Assembly: GCF_010093535.1 (NCBI RefSeq)
Contig: NW_022985204.1
Location: 460,269-524,268, forward strand
Direction: 5' to 3'
Length of the DNA: 64,000 nucleotides
DNA from: Lindgomyces ingoldianus
Taxonomy: Eukaryota; Ascomycota; Dothideomycetes; Pleosporales; Lindgomycetaceae
Below are positions 32,669-44,490 of this stretch, piece after piece. The position numbers and the translations under genes are program-made. Within the stretch, counting starts at the first letter, position 1, and every line of letters begins with the position of its first letter. The notes under the pieces are model-generated. The model ran no database searches. It saw only the letters and a list, made by a program, of their open reading frames with translations, and was not told the DNA's origin.

Positions 32669-35600
32669 TCACCAACAGAACCCCGTAACTGAAACTTCGA
32701 TCCCAATCTCCTTCTGAAACCATTCCCGCATCGTGATGGCTATCAGCGAGTCGATACCCGGATTGGCTACTGACGTGTTCACGTCCGTCTCGCCCGGCCT
32801 CATATGCAGCATCGACTCGACGGCTGCGCTAAAGCCGGCGATCAAGATGGCCAGGCAAGCCTCCTGGTCCTCGTGCACATCGTCCAACTAAGCCTTAAGA
32901 GACGTTCTGCCGCTGGCTCTCTCGTCGACGTCTTCATCGCCATCATCGGAGACCAGGTAGTGCTGCAGGCGTGGCTGCTGGCGCCATGAGGCTTGGATGC
33001 CGCTCTTGAGGCCCACGATGAGTTCAGTAGGGCCGCCTGAGCCGGGGTTGGCGTCCCATGATAGCTTCAGCGAGCAGGTCGTGCAGATCCGTCTCGGAGA
33101 GGGCGTCCATGCTCTGGTGCAGCGCAGTCTCGATGTCGGACCGACAGTCGTGCCTATGGACGTAGCCCAGGCCCGCCAGGTGACTGATGTGCACAATCGA
33201 AGCTGCGAGTCCCTGGTGTCGTCGTTCACGCAGATTCCTTTCTATGAATAAGTTGGCCGCAGCGTAGGCTGTCTGTCCCGCGTTGCCTGCTACAGCCAAG
33301 GCCGAGGAGAAGAGAGTGAAGAAGTCCAGCTCGTATTTCTTCTCCTGGAACAAGCGGTCGAGTCCTCAGTCCCCTGCACCTTAGGCGCTAATACCGCTGC
33401 AAAGTCGGCCCACGGCATGTTTATGAAGAGGCAGTGTCGCCACTACGCACCGCCATTCATAACACCCCCCACGGGGTGCATGGCTGCTTCAATATATGCG
33501 TATATCGCTGCCAGTACCTTGCGGTCGCCAATATCCACAGCCATGGTGTAGACGGTGGCCTCTTTGCGGGGTATGAATTCGATGACTGAACGGGCGTTGG
33601 GGCACCAGCTGGCGAGGACGACATTTCGAACACCATGAGAAACCATCCAGTTACAAATAGAGATGTCGACATCACCACTGGGGCCAAAAAGGACGTAGGT
33701 CTTGGCCGATGAAAAGGGACCGTCATGCTGTGGGGGCAGGACCCTGGCGGTTATCTTCTCTGTGATATTCCAATTGATAACGTTTGATGGCAGAATTCGG
33801 GTTCTTGAATTAGCTAGGATCGATTTCGTGAATACCAATGATACTTTTGCGAACATGATCAAAGGATGCTTGCTGGAGACCATCACTGCCAGTGTGGCTC
33901 TTGATCAATTGGTCAAGCTTGGCACGACTGAATCCAAGCGTGATTCCATCGCGACTCGCTGCAACAAGACTTTGGCGCAAAATCTTGACGTTTGGCAACG
34001 AGGCACGAACCAACTTCAGCAAGGAACTCTCGCCCCCCGGGCTGCTCCAAGCTGACGAATGTCCGTACATTTCCAGGCTACACCAGTTGGAAGTCGCGCT
34101 CCGTTAGGTATGGATGAGAGAACGTTATGCTATCGTGGTGTCTAATCTCAGACGTCGTTTGGTAGAGGTTAATCCTGTGCTGAGAAGCCACCAGCTCAAG
34201 CACTCAACTGAGGATCGCCGGAGCGCCGTGTATCCAGGTGGCTGTATGAGCGTGTTCAAGGACACTTTCGGCAATCAGAGCCGTCAAAATGAGATGTAGC
34301 TGAATGCTGTCGTCGGGGGCCACTTCGTTGGTCACCGATGGAGGACGTCAGATCCAGAGATGGTGACGGTGGAGCCATTTGTGCTTGACACGGCAAGTAG
34401 TTTCTGACCAGATGAAGTATCACGACCAATGACAAGATGCATGTCTTCACCATCTCGACAGCTCAGTGCGCAAAGAGAGGAAGCTGAGGACTCTAAGGAG
34501 ACTTGGTGCCTGCTCGTAGTCCTTTGGTAATAGGCTTGAGTCTGAACGATGTTCCGTTGTTCGTCCACAACGATGGCCGTCCCGCCTCTCGAACAGTAGC
34601 AGATTGCGTGACCACCTCGAGTGCCCTGGCGCTAGAAAGGCGGTTAAGATTTCTCAGAGGCCGGACACGAGGAATATACAGAGCACCCTCTTGCAGCTTT
34701 TTCTCTGGCTCTTGCGTCCCAACACCTCTTCCAACTCGGGCCGGTCCTGGCTAGCAAGCAGGAGATTTGTGGCAAGTATCGAGGGGTCGACTGCATCGGG
34801 CAGCTCGACATCGAGAATTTGGAGTTTGAGTTCAGGAAACTCGGCTCGAGTGCAGCGTTCAAAGCCCACTACCATGGCAGCGTGGGGGTTCTCCCAGTCG
34901 TGGCCCCTGAGGTTACCCAGAGAATAGAGCCAACCGTACGAACGATCTAATCTTTAGAGTACGAAGTCAGTGTATGTCTCACAAGCATTTCGAACACTCG
35001 CATTACTGACCTCCTAGAGGTTGAAGAAGCATTCTTCATCCATCTGATCAAAGATGGGGGCGTCCAAGTCCCAGAGCAGAAGTACACTCGTGCCAGGGGG
35101 CATTTTAATCCCCCAAGACCGACGACTGAGGTGATCTGGGTCTGATTCGCAGCAACAAGCAGCTCTCTTGTCCGAGATTCCAGCCGTATTACGGAAGCAG
35201 AACAAGTCGGCCTTCTAACCAAGAATCCAAGACAATCTCGCTAGTGTGTGATAGCATCTGCGGTGTACTAGACAGAGGGTCGTGCAGGAATTGAACAGCA
35301 TTATCCATTGCTTATGAGAGCATGACGCTTGCGACAGTAGCACTTGAGCTCGTATCGACGCCCGAAAACCAGCCTTGCGCAAAAGCGCGTCCCATCCATC
35401 GATGTTGACGATTGCTGGTTTTTCCTCCCCTAGCCATGATCTAGGAAGCAAGGACTTGATAAGGCGAAAGGGAAGCTAGTCGCTTGTCATCTCCAGTAGT
35501 ACCAAGTGCCTACCTGGGCGTAGAAGCCAGGGAAAATGGCGCAGTGCTTCTTCCGCACCTTGTGCTGCGTATAGGCAATTGGATGCGATGATGAGGTAGA

Positions 35601-36850
35601 AAGTGGCTTCACTATGGCTTTAAAGTTTGGGATCCTTCCCGATATCGAGGACGCTCAATGTAGGGGTACAAGGTTAGTTAAGCTCATCCAAAGAGGTCAC
35701 ATTGCGCATCATCTCAGAATCTCTTGTCTGAAAACGCCACACCATATCTCTGATCAATTTCGGACCGGGAGCTACGTACCTTGGCTGAATAACACTCGAG
35801 CGCCTTGCGAGGAAGTGTCTCGGGTGAAGCAGCCGTGCGAGCGTATGATGCGTAGCGGTCTTCCATCGACGCTAGAACATACCGTGCAGTCACTCCACCG
35901 CCAGCCCCGAGTTCAAGCACTTTCATGCGCGGATATCATTAACTGGGTTGGCCAACCAGAGTCGTTCACTGCCTGAGAAAAAAGCGCTGTTTGCTTAGAC
36001 TGTTGACCCAGTATTGTCCCTTGAGGAGTAGGAGGTCATCAGCGTCGTCGAATGAGCGGCTTCGACCGTTGGGCCCCCAAACACTCAAGTACCACGCACA
36101 GTGCCTCGGATTCTTCTCCACTGTAATCCCACATTTCCGCATTGACTCGAGGCACGGTTCGGCGCATGGCAGCATGTGATGAGAATGGTACGCAGTGACA
36201 ACTTCCAGCACACGAACAAAGGTGCATTCCTCTTCAAGTCTAGATATAGGCTTCTTCAACAGCTTCGGCATCACCTGCCAGTGTGCAGCTTTTTTGCGAG
36301 TTGCTGGCAGCTACTCTGAGGGAAGTTCCAAACTCGCTGCGGAAGCGCAAGGCTTGATACAAGGACATGCCCACTGCTATCATCTTGCCGCGTTTTCCCC
36401 CGGATCCCTGGGCTAAATGGGAGTGAAAACCTCTATAGTATGCAATACGGACGGCATTTTTGGCGCTCAGGTACCCTGCGGCGTATGTAGCACCAATTTC
36501 TCCAGAGGAGTGTTCAACAATGGCAGTAAATCTGACATCGGTAGTATGAAGGGCGTTGACTAGAGCGACTTGACGAGCAGTGCAGAGAGGTTGCGAAATC
36601 AAGGCTGTGTCTACGCGGGAAGACCCAAATCAGGGGGTATAAAGTCAGTAAAGCTCATCCAAAGGGGTGTCAGTGCACATTGCCTGAGGCTGCAATGGCA
36701 TTGTTGCAAAGCCACGTGGGTAACGCAATTTGTACTTAGTGGATACGTACAATTTCAACGTACTAAGCTCGTAAATCAAGGACCACTCAGGACCACCTCC
36801 GTCTGGGAGATTGTCGAGGCTATGCTGCATCTGATCCATGGTGCTGCGGA
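32669..36850 (-). pseudogene. Reducing polyketide synthase relic (AT-MT-KR-ACP)
   Basis: Minus-strand pieces in changing frames keep PKS order. AT: ELSTLKLYV, then QPLCTARQVALVNAL, then the active-site EHSSGEIGATYAAGYLS near 36500, then VTAYHSHHM near 36190. MT: MKVLELGAGGGVTARYV near 35925, ending WLGEEKPAIVNIDGWDALLRK. A linker follows with EFPELKLQILDVELPDA and MDEECFFNL. KR: KTYVLFGPSGDV near 33700 and FTLFSSALAVAGNAGQTAYAAAN near 33280 (read in parts). ACP: PGIDSLIAITMREW near 32740. The KS is absent upstream and the DH is missing between AT and MT. Many frameshifts make this a dead gene. It would have been a highly reducing PKS with C-methylation. Several shorter open frames inside it are its remnants, not separate genes. 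Confidence 0.88.
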
Positions 36851-37433
36851 AGACTTCGGACGTGTGATAGAGTTTCTTGCCCCTGGTAGCTCACTACGCT
36901 CCCTTCCCAGTAAAGATACCAAGTAAGTAGCTGGCCAGCGATGCAGCCCTTGTAGCTAGAGCCTGACTTGAATTGTTTTCGTACTCGTGTCCGGAGGGGC
37001 TACAGCCACAGGGACAATGGCTATACAGCTACTGAGATTGTGAGTGAGGACCTTGCAGTGAAGCCTCTGTTAGAGCAGTCACTGGCCTGCTGTCTAAAGC
37101 GGCGGTTATACACCCATAGTAACCTGCTCGCCTACCAGTAACGCTCTATGTGAATCTTACGGCGCCAAAGCTTGTTTCGGCTACAACTCGCCTACCTGTG
37201 GTGCTGATATTCGGGAGCACACTGGAAACACTTTTAGCGCATCCTATGGACTGCTTTACAGACGCCACGACAATGAAGATGTGCTATGAAGCAATTGGTT
37301 CTTTCGGCGGGTACGCAGATCCTAGTACAAATTGCGTCGATCAGATGGTGTGACGTTTTGAGACAGACAATCTGAGACGTCGAGTACTGATACCCCTTTG
37401 GATGAGCTTATATAACTTTGTATTGTAACATTA
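36851..37433. other. Upstream edge of PKS relic
   Basis: Ordinary composition, then AT-rich at the end. No ketosynthase motif is visible on the minus strand, so the 5' part of the PKS was probably lost before the transposon at 37434 arrived or with it. Confidence 0.4.
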
Positions 37434-38345
37434 ACGTGTTTTATCAGTAAGCTGCGGACATCAGTAAGCTGCGCACCCCACTAAAACGCGCGCGCCTCTT
37501 TAACAGATAACTAAACAGCAACTAAATTAAACTTATATAAGTATATATATAAAATATTTTTAATTACTTCTACATTAATTTCTTTTATAGCCTTATACAT
37601 AGCACTTTAAGCAGGTTAGTGGTGCTTGTTAATATGCCTACAATGCCTAAGCCTGCGCATCTACCTTAACTAACCTATCAGCCTCTGCAGCCAGCCTCTA
37701 ACCTTCCTAGCCTGTAAGAGTCCCTTCTGTAGCAATATACTACTGTTGCTGTTGCTTCTTCTACTCTTAGTAATAGTTAGCCTAACATAGCTTAGTGTTC
37801 TTTTTTATAAAAATTATTACTAAGTACATTACTATCTAATATTTTTTAACAAGCTAAGCTATTACCTAGCTAGTAAAGCTCTATAATTAATAACTAAGGC
37901 AGTTATAAATTAGTTAAGCCTACTTCTGCAGCTAAGTAACTATATAAGGCGTCTTTATAGTCTAGCGCGTCTTACTATTAGCTTCTTGCGCTAGTAGAGA
38001 CAGTGTACAGACAATAGTAAGCAATAACAAGACATAATTAGAACAGTATAAGACTAAACCTGCTACTTAAAAGCTACTTTTAATTATCTACTTTATAAAT
38101 ACTATAAGCCTAATATGCTTATAAATTCTAAGAAAGTCTTACTTATTAATATAAAAAATCTAATTATAAGCAAGCTCTAACACCTAGTGTCTATACACTT
38201 ACTTAAAAGGCGCAAAACAGCTAAAATCTAAAGGCTGTAAGAGATAAAAGCTATAAGCTAGCATATAAAGACTAATAATCTTATTTTTTATATAGTACTA
38301 ATTAAACTTAGGCGTTGCATAGCTGCTGTAGCTATTTACTATAAG

Positions 38346-38656
38346 TGTAACGGCGCAGGCAAGACAATGGGTCCGAATGCGGTATGAATCCACTCAGAGG
38401 CATATGGGAGTGCGTGGGGACTCAGAGACCTGGGAATACCAATGACACCTATAGGCCTTGTACGTAGGATATCAGAAAACTACCGAGCTAGCTACGGGGG
38501 CGAGGTGCGACTAAATACATGAGGGAATAGGGGTAACAGCAGGGGGCAGGGCAGAGTCGGGGCCAGGTCGAGTCAGGGTCGAGCCAGGGTCGGAGCCGAT
38601 ACGGGGACCCTTCGGATGGGTTCCGGGCGACCCGAGATGGAACGAGAATCGTTACA
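38346..38656 (+). mobile_element. Solo LTR, family A (311 bp), target duplication ATAAG
   Basis: It begins TGTAACGGCGCAGG and ends GAGAATCGTTACA, with ATAAG at 38341-38345 and 38657-38661. It retains many CG and GG sites in an otherwise AT-rich host, so it arrived after most of the surrounding RIP or escaped it. Confidence 0.92.
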
Positions 38657-38994
38657 ATAAGCAGGTAATAGATTCCTACTATACGCGTCCTTATCTACTT
38701 ATTAAAGTGCTTAAGCTAGGCTAGGCTAAGGTAGTTAGTTATTTAGCTATTATTACTTACTATAAGTGTCTAGTTACTAAGGATATTATAATACTAGCTA
38801 GCTTAGTAGAGCTTTCTATATAAGATAATAAGCAGTAGAAGTAACTAGCTAAATATATTAATACACTTAATTATAGTAACCTAGTTATAATTACTAGGCT
38901 GTATAGTAACTACTTAACTAATAGTCTTAAAGCTAGTAATAACTTTAAACATACTAGTAACTTTTATTATAAATCTTATTTTATTAAAATTATA

Positions 38995-40859
38995 ACATAC
39001 TTTATAGGCGAGTTGCTTACACACCTAAGTTGCTTACTTTTACTAAGACCCTACTACACTACTCTTTCTACACTAACGCATTTCTAACAACACTACTTAA
39101 ACATGTTAAAAGAATGTTAGATGCAGCTTATACTTTAGGCTTTTAAATAAAATATAACACTTTTTAACTATTGCGCTGCAGCTATCTATAGAGTCTTTTA
39201 AAAAATAATAAGTAACTAACGCGCTAAATAACTTTTCTAAGCTAATTATACAGCTAACTTATAAAAGCTAGATAATAATAAAAAGTAGGTAATTATTTAG
39301 CACATACTTAAGCTAGATGTGTGAGGATTTCCCCTCTAGCTAGTAGCTATAGCTAATATAGCTAATTCTTTACACACTAAGTATAATATAAGCTATATTA
39401 GTATAAACTAGCTTAATATATTTATTAAGTGTTACTTAAAGCTTAAAGTAAAGTTTAAGTATAAGTATAACTATAAAAAAGCTTTTTATAAAATTTTTAT
39501 AGTAATTTAAAGCTAGTTTAACTTTATAAAGAATATTAAAGCTAAGTATAGTATCTAGAATAATAACATATATAACTTTAATAAAATAAAGTTTATAATA
39601 GGCTAGATATCTACTAGAGCAGTTATTATAAGTTTAAAAAAACAAGAATAGCTAAAAGCAGTCTAGCTAGGTAACTAAGAGTAAATAATAGCTATTTAAG
39701 GCATTAATACTAAAAAGTAGGCTATTCTACTTTTTATTATCTTTTAGGGTAGTAACTACTTTTTAAACTAGTATAAAAAGAAAAATCTACTTTAGAATTA
39801 AGTTATTATAATTTCTAAGTATAGCTAGACTACTAATTAGCTTAGTCTAGACTAGTTAAAGCACTTTAACGCGCATATAAAAAAGTGTACTGTTAGCAGC
39901 TACTATCTGCTAGTTATTAATAGCTATAAAAGCTATAACTTACTTTATTTTTAGTAATACTATAAAGATAATAAAATTATTACTATTTATATACTTTTTT
40001 ACTTATTACACTTTTTATAGCTACTTAATGTAGGTTGTTTTACTTCTTTAAAGAAAGTGTATAGGCGCTAAGCTAAAAACCTTATGTATAACTAAATTAC
40101 TTATATTATAAAAATAAAGTTTCTACTATGCTTTAAAGTAGCCTATAATACTATAATTACTTTTAGTAATATTTAAAAAGAGTTTTAAGGCGCTAAATTA
40201 GTTCCTTTTAACCTATAATAAGTTATAATAGGCCTTAATGTAAAGTTGTGTACTTTATTACTACTACTACTTATATATAATAAGCTCTAGTAGTTATAAA
40301 CCCTAAGTAATACTTTAAAACTTAGGTTATAATTAATACTTATAAAAATAAGAATTTAAAAGCATATAAATAGTTTACTAACTTTTATAGTTAAAGTGTT
40401 TAAAAAGGTCTTAAAGAGAGTAGTAATAATTACACATAAGCTAGTGTTAGTATAATAGAAAATTACTAAGCTTTAAGCAGCTAATAAGGCTGCTATGTAA
40501 CATAAATTACATAAAAAAAGTAGATTAAGGTAGAAAAGACCTTAATAATTTAAAAAGGCCTACGCTTAACAGCTCTAAAGGAGTTTAAAGTGCGCAGTAA
40601 TAGGAAGAAGGCAAAGAAGCAGGTGTAAGCTAAAGTAGGTAAGCTATCCTAAAGGCGCTGCAGACAGTGCAATTAGACTAGGCATAACACGCAAATGTGT
40701 AAGCAAGAAGCAGAAGTAGTATCTAAATAATATTCTAGGCTGTACTGTACTATATAGTGCTAGAGTGGGTTGTTATAGGCTATAATAGAGTTTGTTAGGG
40801 TGGGGTCTTGGCAAAAGTAAGCGACTCGGGTGTGTGAGCAACTCGCTCATGAAGTACGT
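38995..40859 (+). mobile_element. Fot1/pogo-type DNA transposon, RIP-inactivated (1,865 bp)
   Basis: The left end is ACATACTTTATAGGCGAGTT and the right end is the inverse of ACGTACTTCATGAGCGAGTT, with TA at 38993-38994 and 40860-40861. The size matches Fot1. It carries a degenerate transposase (listed separately) and is the likely parent of the 1.1-kb foldback elements at 49308, 49448 and 60676, which share its first about 600 bp. Confidence 0.9.
39100..40750 (+). pseudogene. Fot1/pogo transposase (DDE_1), RIP-mutated
   Basis: Boundaries are approximate. The frame, with stops from C-to-T and G-to-A changes, follows Fot1 transposase: a CENP-B/Tc5-type DNA-binding part (RGFPP-like segment and LKLKVKFKYKYNYKKA near 39430-39480), the first catalytic block YNFNKIKFIIG near 39570-39600, and the second block VINSYKSYNLLYF near 39913-39950. 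YYKDNKIITIYILFYLLHF and LLNVGCFTSLKKVYRR follow. A C-terminal zinc knuckle C-x2-C-x4-H-x4-C is at 40659-40700. In both catalytic blocks the expected Asp is Asn (codons AAT at 39580-39582 and 39919-39921). Confidence 0.88.
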
Positions 40860-40941
40860 TAAGTATTCTTATCTAGTATTTTATATATCTAACATGTGTC
40901 CTTTACTAGCTTAAACTAAGCTCTAAACTTAACTAGATCCT

Positions 40942-41273
40942 TGTCAGATTGAAGCACTGTTTCTAGGCTTCCTGAGATGAATGATGGGTTTGGATATGAT
41001 GTATGGGATGATTGATTGATTGTGTTGATTTATCGATCCTTTTTCTGCTCTACTCGTGTTGCTCGGCTTTTGTTTTTCCGATCCGAGTCCCTCGCGCACT
41101 AGCCCTATGCGCGACCAGCTTGCAACATGCTGCAATTTGCTGCAATTTGCTGCAACATGCTGCAAAATGCTGCAATTTGCTGCAACATACTGTTCGAGCT
41201 TATTGCTCGTACTATGTAGCCGCTTTTCGTCAAACGTTCCTCCTGTCTTGACAGTAGGTGCGCATATCTGACA
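40942..41273 (+). mobile_element. Solo LTR (332 bp), target duplication ATCCT
   Basis: It begins TGTCAGATTGAAG and ends CATATCTGACA, flanked by ATCCT at 40937-40941 and 41274-41278. Composition is normal with intact CG sites while both flanks are AT-rich, so this is a young insertion. It is the only copy of its family in the window. Confidence 0.93.
41121..41190 (+). repeat. Seven 10-bp tandem units within the solo LTR
   Basis: TGCAACATGC and TGCAATTTGC variants alternate seven times, sharing TGCAA....GC. It may have arisen by slippage inside the LTR. Confidence 0.9.
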
Positions 41274-41787
41274 ATCCTAATAAAAAGCGCGCTAAAAGTG
41301 TATCTTTTTATCCTACTTTATCTAAAGCTCTACCTAGCTGTTAACAAAGCGCAATACCTAGCACTTACCTACAAGTGTTAGTAAAGAATCTTAGTAATAA
41401 GCTTAAAGCAAAATATTTACTATTTAACACATGTTAATAATATAAGGTAAAAAGCTGCATTAGTTAAAATCTAGGATCTAGAAGACAAGTAACTACTTTT
41501 TAATAAGCAATAGCTTACAGTTAACTAAGATTGTCTTACATTTTAGGAAAATACTACAGAGGCGCGTTTAAAGGGTAGATTCTAGTACATTATAAGCTGC
41601 AGTAGCTGCACAAATTAATAAATAAAAGTTAGACTTAATTAAAACAAGAGTAAGCTAAAGTCTGCCTTCTTTTGCTAGAGATTAAGCTTGTAGTTGTTAA
41701 GCTATAGTTAAAGGTGTGGACGCGGTTTCGCGCGGTTTGGTGGGGTGCGCAGCTTACTGATGTCCGCAGCTTACTAATAAAACACGT

Positions 41788-42277
41788 TATAGGTCATACA
41801 TTGCCCTTAGGCTAACCACTACTATTGTCAAGGATACGCGACGGGATATTTGCACTAACTGGTCGATGGCTCACTCGATCCTAGGAGTACCTCTCGAGCT
41901 TCACGGCGCCTTTGGATGCCCAAATACACTAGAGTAGAGGAAATTCGGGTCGCATTGCTTTCCATTAGTTGAGAAGTTGCTGCAGAAGGGAAAATTTATG
42001 GACCATCCGTTGGAAGTTCGTGAAGGGGGGCTAGCAAAGATGCCCAACATCATGGAAGACTTGCGTCCTGGAAGTGTGCGGGTGAAGAAGGTCGTAGTGC
42101 CGATGGTAGTAGACTAGGCAATCTACCATTATGTCACCTGTCACAGCTCGAAGTTCAAAGTTCGAGCTGGTGAGGTTGCGCACGAACCAGGACCATGGAC
42201 CGGCCAAGTTTATCTATTCCTCCGCCGCTATATATTTTTTCTTTCTTAGACCATCAATTCTTCTTTCTATACTATTT
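41788..42277. other. Intergenic, 3' of the Zn2Cys6 gene
   Basis: Normal composition from the transposon edge on. No frame of interest; it includes the presumed 3' untranslated region of the regulator gene. Confidence 0.45.
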
Positions 42278-43953
42278 CTAAGGTAGGCTCACTTGCTCTC
42301 TAGCACTTTTCAAGCAGTTGATGCTGCCTTGGAACGCCATAAGTTTTATCCCACATCTCGTCCCTATGCCACTCATGTTTCCGACATTATTACACCATTG
42401 TAGCTCTCGTTCCGCACCGCATTGTGTAAAGAATTGCCGCATGATCCATTGCGGGTAGACCATCGTTTGTGGCCCGAACGTGCCCATTTCGATCCTGTGG
42501 CAATATTCGATCGACTGACAGAGCAAGCGGGCCAGCTTGCCGGCCTCATACTGAATGCTACCGAAACTATTGTGTAGATCGAAGAACCGTGAAGCCATGG
42601 TTCTCGCTTCATCCCTTTCTTCAAACAAGCGCTGTAGTGTGGTGTGGATGTGTAGCTGGAAGGCCCAAGATGCCACGAAGTGGGTTGCTGTTTGCAAAGA
42701 GCGGAACTCAAGAGCGAATGGAAAGAGTTTCATATCGTGAGTGTCGTCCGAGGGATTGTTAAGTTTCGATGGTACTGCCGTATAAAGCGGTGTTGGACTC
42801 GCCGCGCAGAGCCTCGCCTGCCAGGCGTAGAGGTCCCCCATGATACTCCATAATGCAGCAACCGCCGCCGTGATTTCGGAGTCCCCAGATTGTCCTGTCA
42901 GAACGAGCTTGGTAGCTGAATCAAGTATTTGAGGTAACTCGCATACAATGTCCATTAGCTGGTCCATGGGGTCGAGGTTAGACTTGTCAGGCATAAAATC
43001 CGCCCACTGTGCAGCGCTCACGGAATCTTGCTGTCTGCCCGTAAGTTGTGAGAGTATCTGGCAAGGGATATTAGCAGCTAGAGTGGGACGCGGTCAAATT
43101 CACTTACGCTAATAACGCGTAACCGAGACCATAGCCTAAGCCAGATCGTTGTTGAAACATCTGTGAATCTTCTCTTCAGACGTAGGACATCCGCAATACC
43201 CTGCACATGGACTCGCAGCCCGTTATCCGTCGGAAAGAAGAAGAGCTCGCAGGTCGACAGAACCACAATGGCCGCAAGGATGTAGTCCAATCTCGCGTCT
43301 CCTTTACCGTTCAAAGCAGTTGATAGATATCCAAGTGTGGTATTGTACCTTTCAGTTCCTTCGTCGTGTGATACACTTCCGGTATTCGTAACGTACACCT
43401 GAATAGTACAGAATGCAATGAGCGCATTGTCGAGTACAAGACAGGGATCTTCGAGCTCGCATACGGCTCTGAACCAAGTCACCGGAGCGGCATGACTTGG
43501 ATTGTTGTCTGCGACTTCGGAATGTGGTAAATACAACTTCTGCAGTAGCTCGAAGGCTTCCAGTCGAAAGTGAGAAGGGAATGCTGTCGATGCTTTTGCC
43601 AACTCAACTAGGCCATTAAGCTGGTCTTGAATTGAGCGGCTCTCGGGGTCTTTCAGCCTGCTGAGCCTAAATTTGGCGAGAACGGCTGGTGCTGATGCAG
43701 ATAGATCCGCGAGAGTCTTGTTGACGAAGAACGTTTGCTGACCATAGCCAGAACATTGTATGCGAGCCCTGGCACATCGTGTACATCCTGGACGTTCGAA
43801 TCCACATTTCACGCGTCGTCTTTTGCAGTTGTTACAAGCTTTGGATTTGCCAGCAACACCAACCATGCCTCCGAGTGACTCTTGTGATGGGGCATTGGTG
43901 TTCGGATCATCCTCGAAAGATGATGCTGATTTAGGCTGCGGGATGGGCTGCAA
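42278..43953 (-). CDS. Zn2Cys6 transcription factor with C-terminal fungal-specific domain
   Basis: Exon 1 (43108-43953) and exon 2 (42278-43057) are joined across a 50-nt intron (43058-43107; GTAAGT...GCCAG) in phase 0, giving 541 residues. The zinc cluster is at residues 40-67: C-x2-C-x6-C-x5-C-x2-C-x6-C in ACNNCKRRRVKCGFERPGCT. The remainder is helical and matches the style of the fungal transcription factor 2 (DUF3468-type) domain: YILAAIVVLSTCELFF and the later WAFQLHIHTTLQRLFEER. Such proteins are nuclear activators or repressors of metabolic genes. The next gene upstream (44491-46006, same strand) is an MFS transporter, a plausible but unproven target. Confidence 0.88.
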
Positions 43954-44490
43954 TCTGCTGGATGACGGCGGATGCCTCTCAGCTGACTGGCTGACTTTCG
44001 GTTCGGTTCAGACCGCAGACTTGGGACACTTAGAGATCTAGCCTTTCCCAATCTGGAGGCAAGATTCGAGCTCAGTGGCAAGGATCGGTTTGGGCTGACA
44101 AATCATATCGTTTCATTTCGGAGCTAGAGTTAGCGCATGGATCTGGAATAAGAGCCCTGGAAGGCTATTGCCAACTAGTTTATATCTTTGTTCCTTCACG
44201 GGCACGGATGTTGATGTATTGGGCAGAAGACGAGATTAACCTATCGCAGCATAACAGAATTCCAAGGTGTTGGCTTAGAATGATCCACATTGCCAATGCA
44301 GTGGATAAGGCTGCTTGCCACCATATCCCAAAAATACAGTTTTTCTAGTCTATTGGTAGCATTTGGTCTGCACTTTGTATGATGATGATGCATGTTGATT
44401 TGAAATTTCTTCGCTTGACCGTTAATTTCGTGACAATCTCGGTCTCAACATGACTGCTCCGAGGGAAGAGAGCACTGGAACAGCTGATGC
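43954..44490. other. Intergenic between regulator and transporter
   Basis: This 540-bp stretch holds the promoter of the Zn2Cys6 gene and the 3' end of the MFS gene. No further feature is evident. Confidence 0.5.

Larger units (their letters stand above)
37434..41787 (+). mobile_element. TA-flanked DNA transposon carrying three nested insertions
   Basis: Terminal inverted repeats of about 48 bp start ACGTGTTTTATCAGTAAGCT on the left and have a mutated mirror at 41740-41787. TA is duplicated at 37432-37433 and 41788-41789. The TIR itself holds a direct repeat (AGTAAGCTGCGGACATC, AGTAAGCTGCGCACC). Subtracting the three insertions and their target duplications (316, 1867 and 337 bp) leaves about 1.83 kb, the usual size of Fot1/pogo elements. 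The interior is RIP-mutated; a possible start ATGCCTACAATGCCTAAGCC is at 37634 but the protein is not recognisable. Confidence 0.85.

Noticed and set aside
35614..35976. 120-codon plus-strand frame
   Set aside because: It is antisense to the AT/MT part of the PKS relic.
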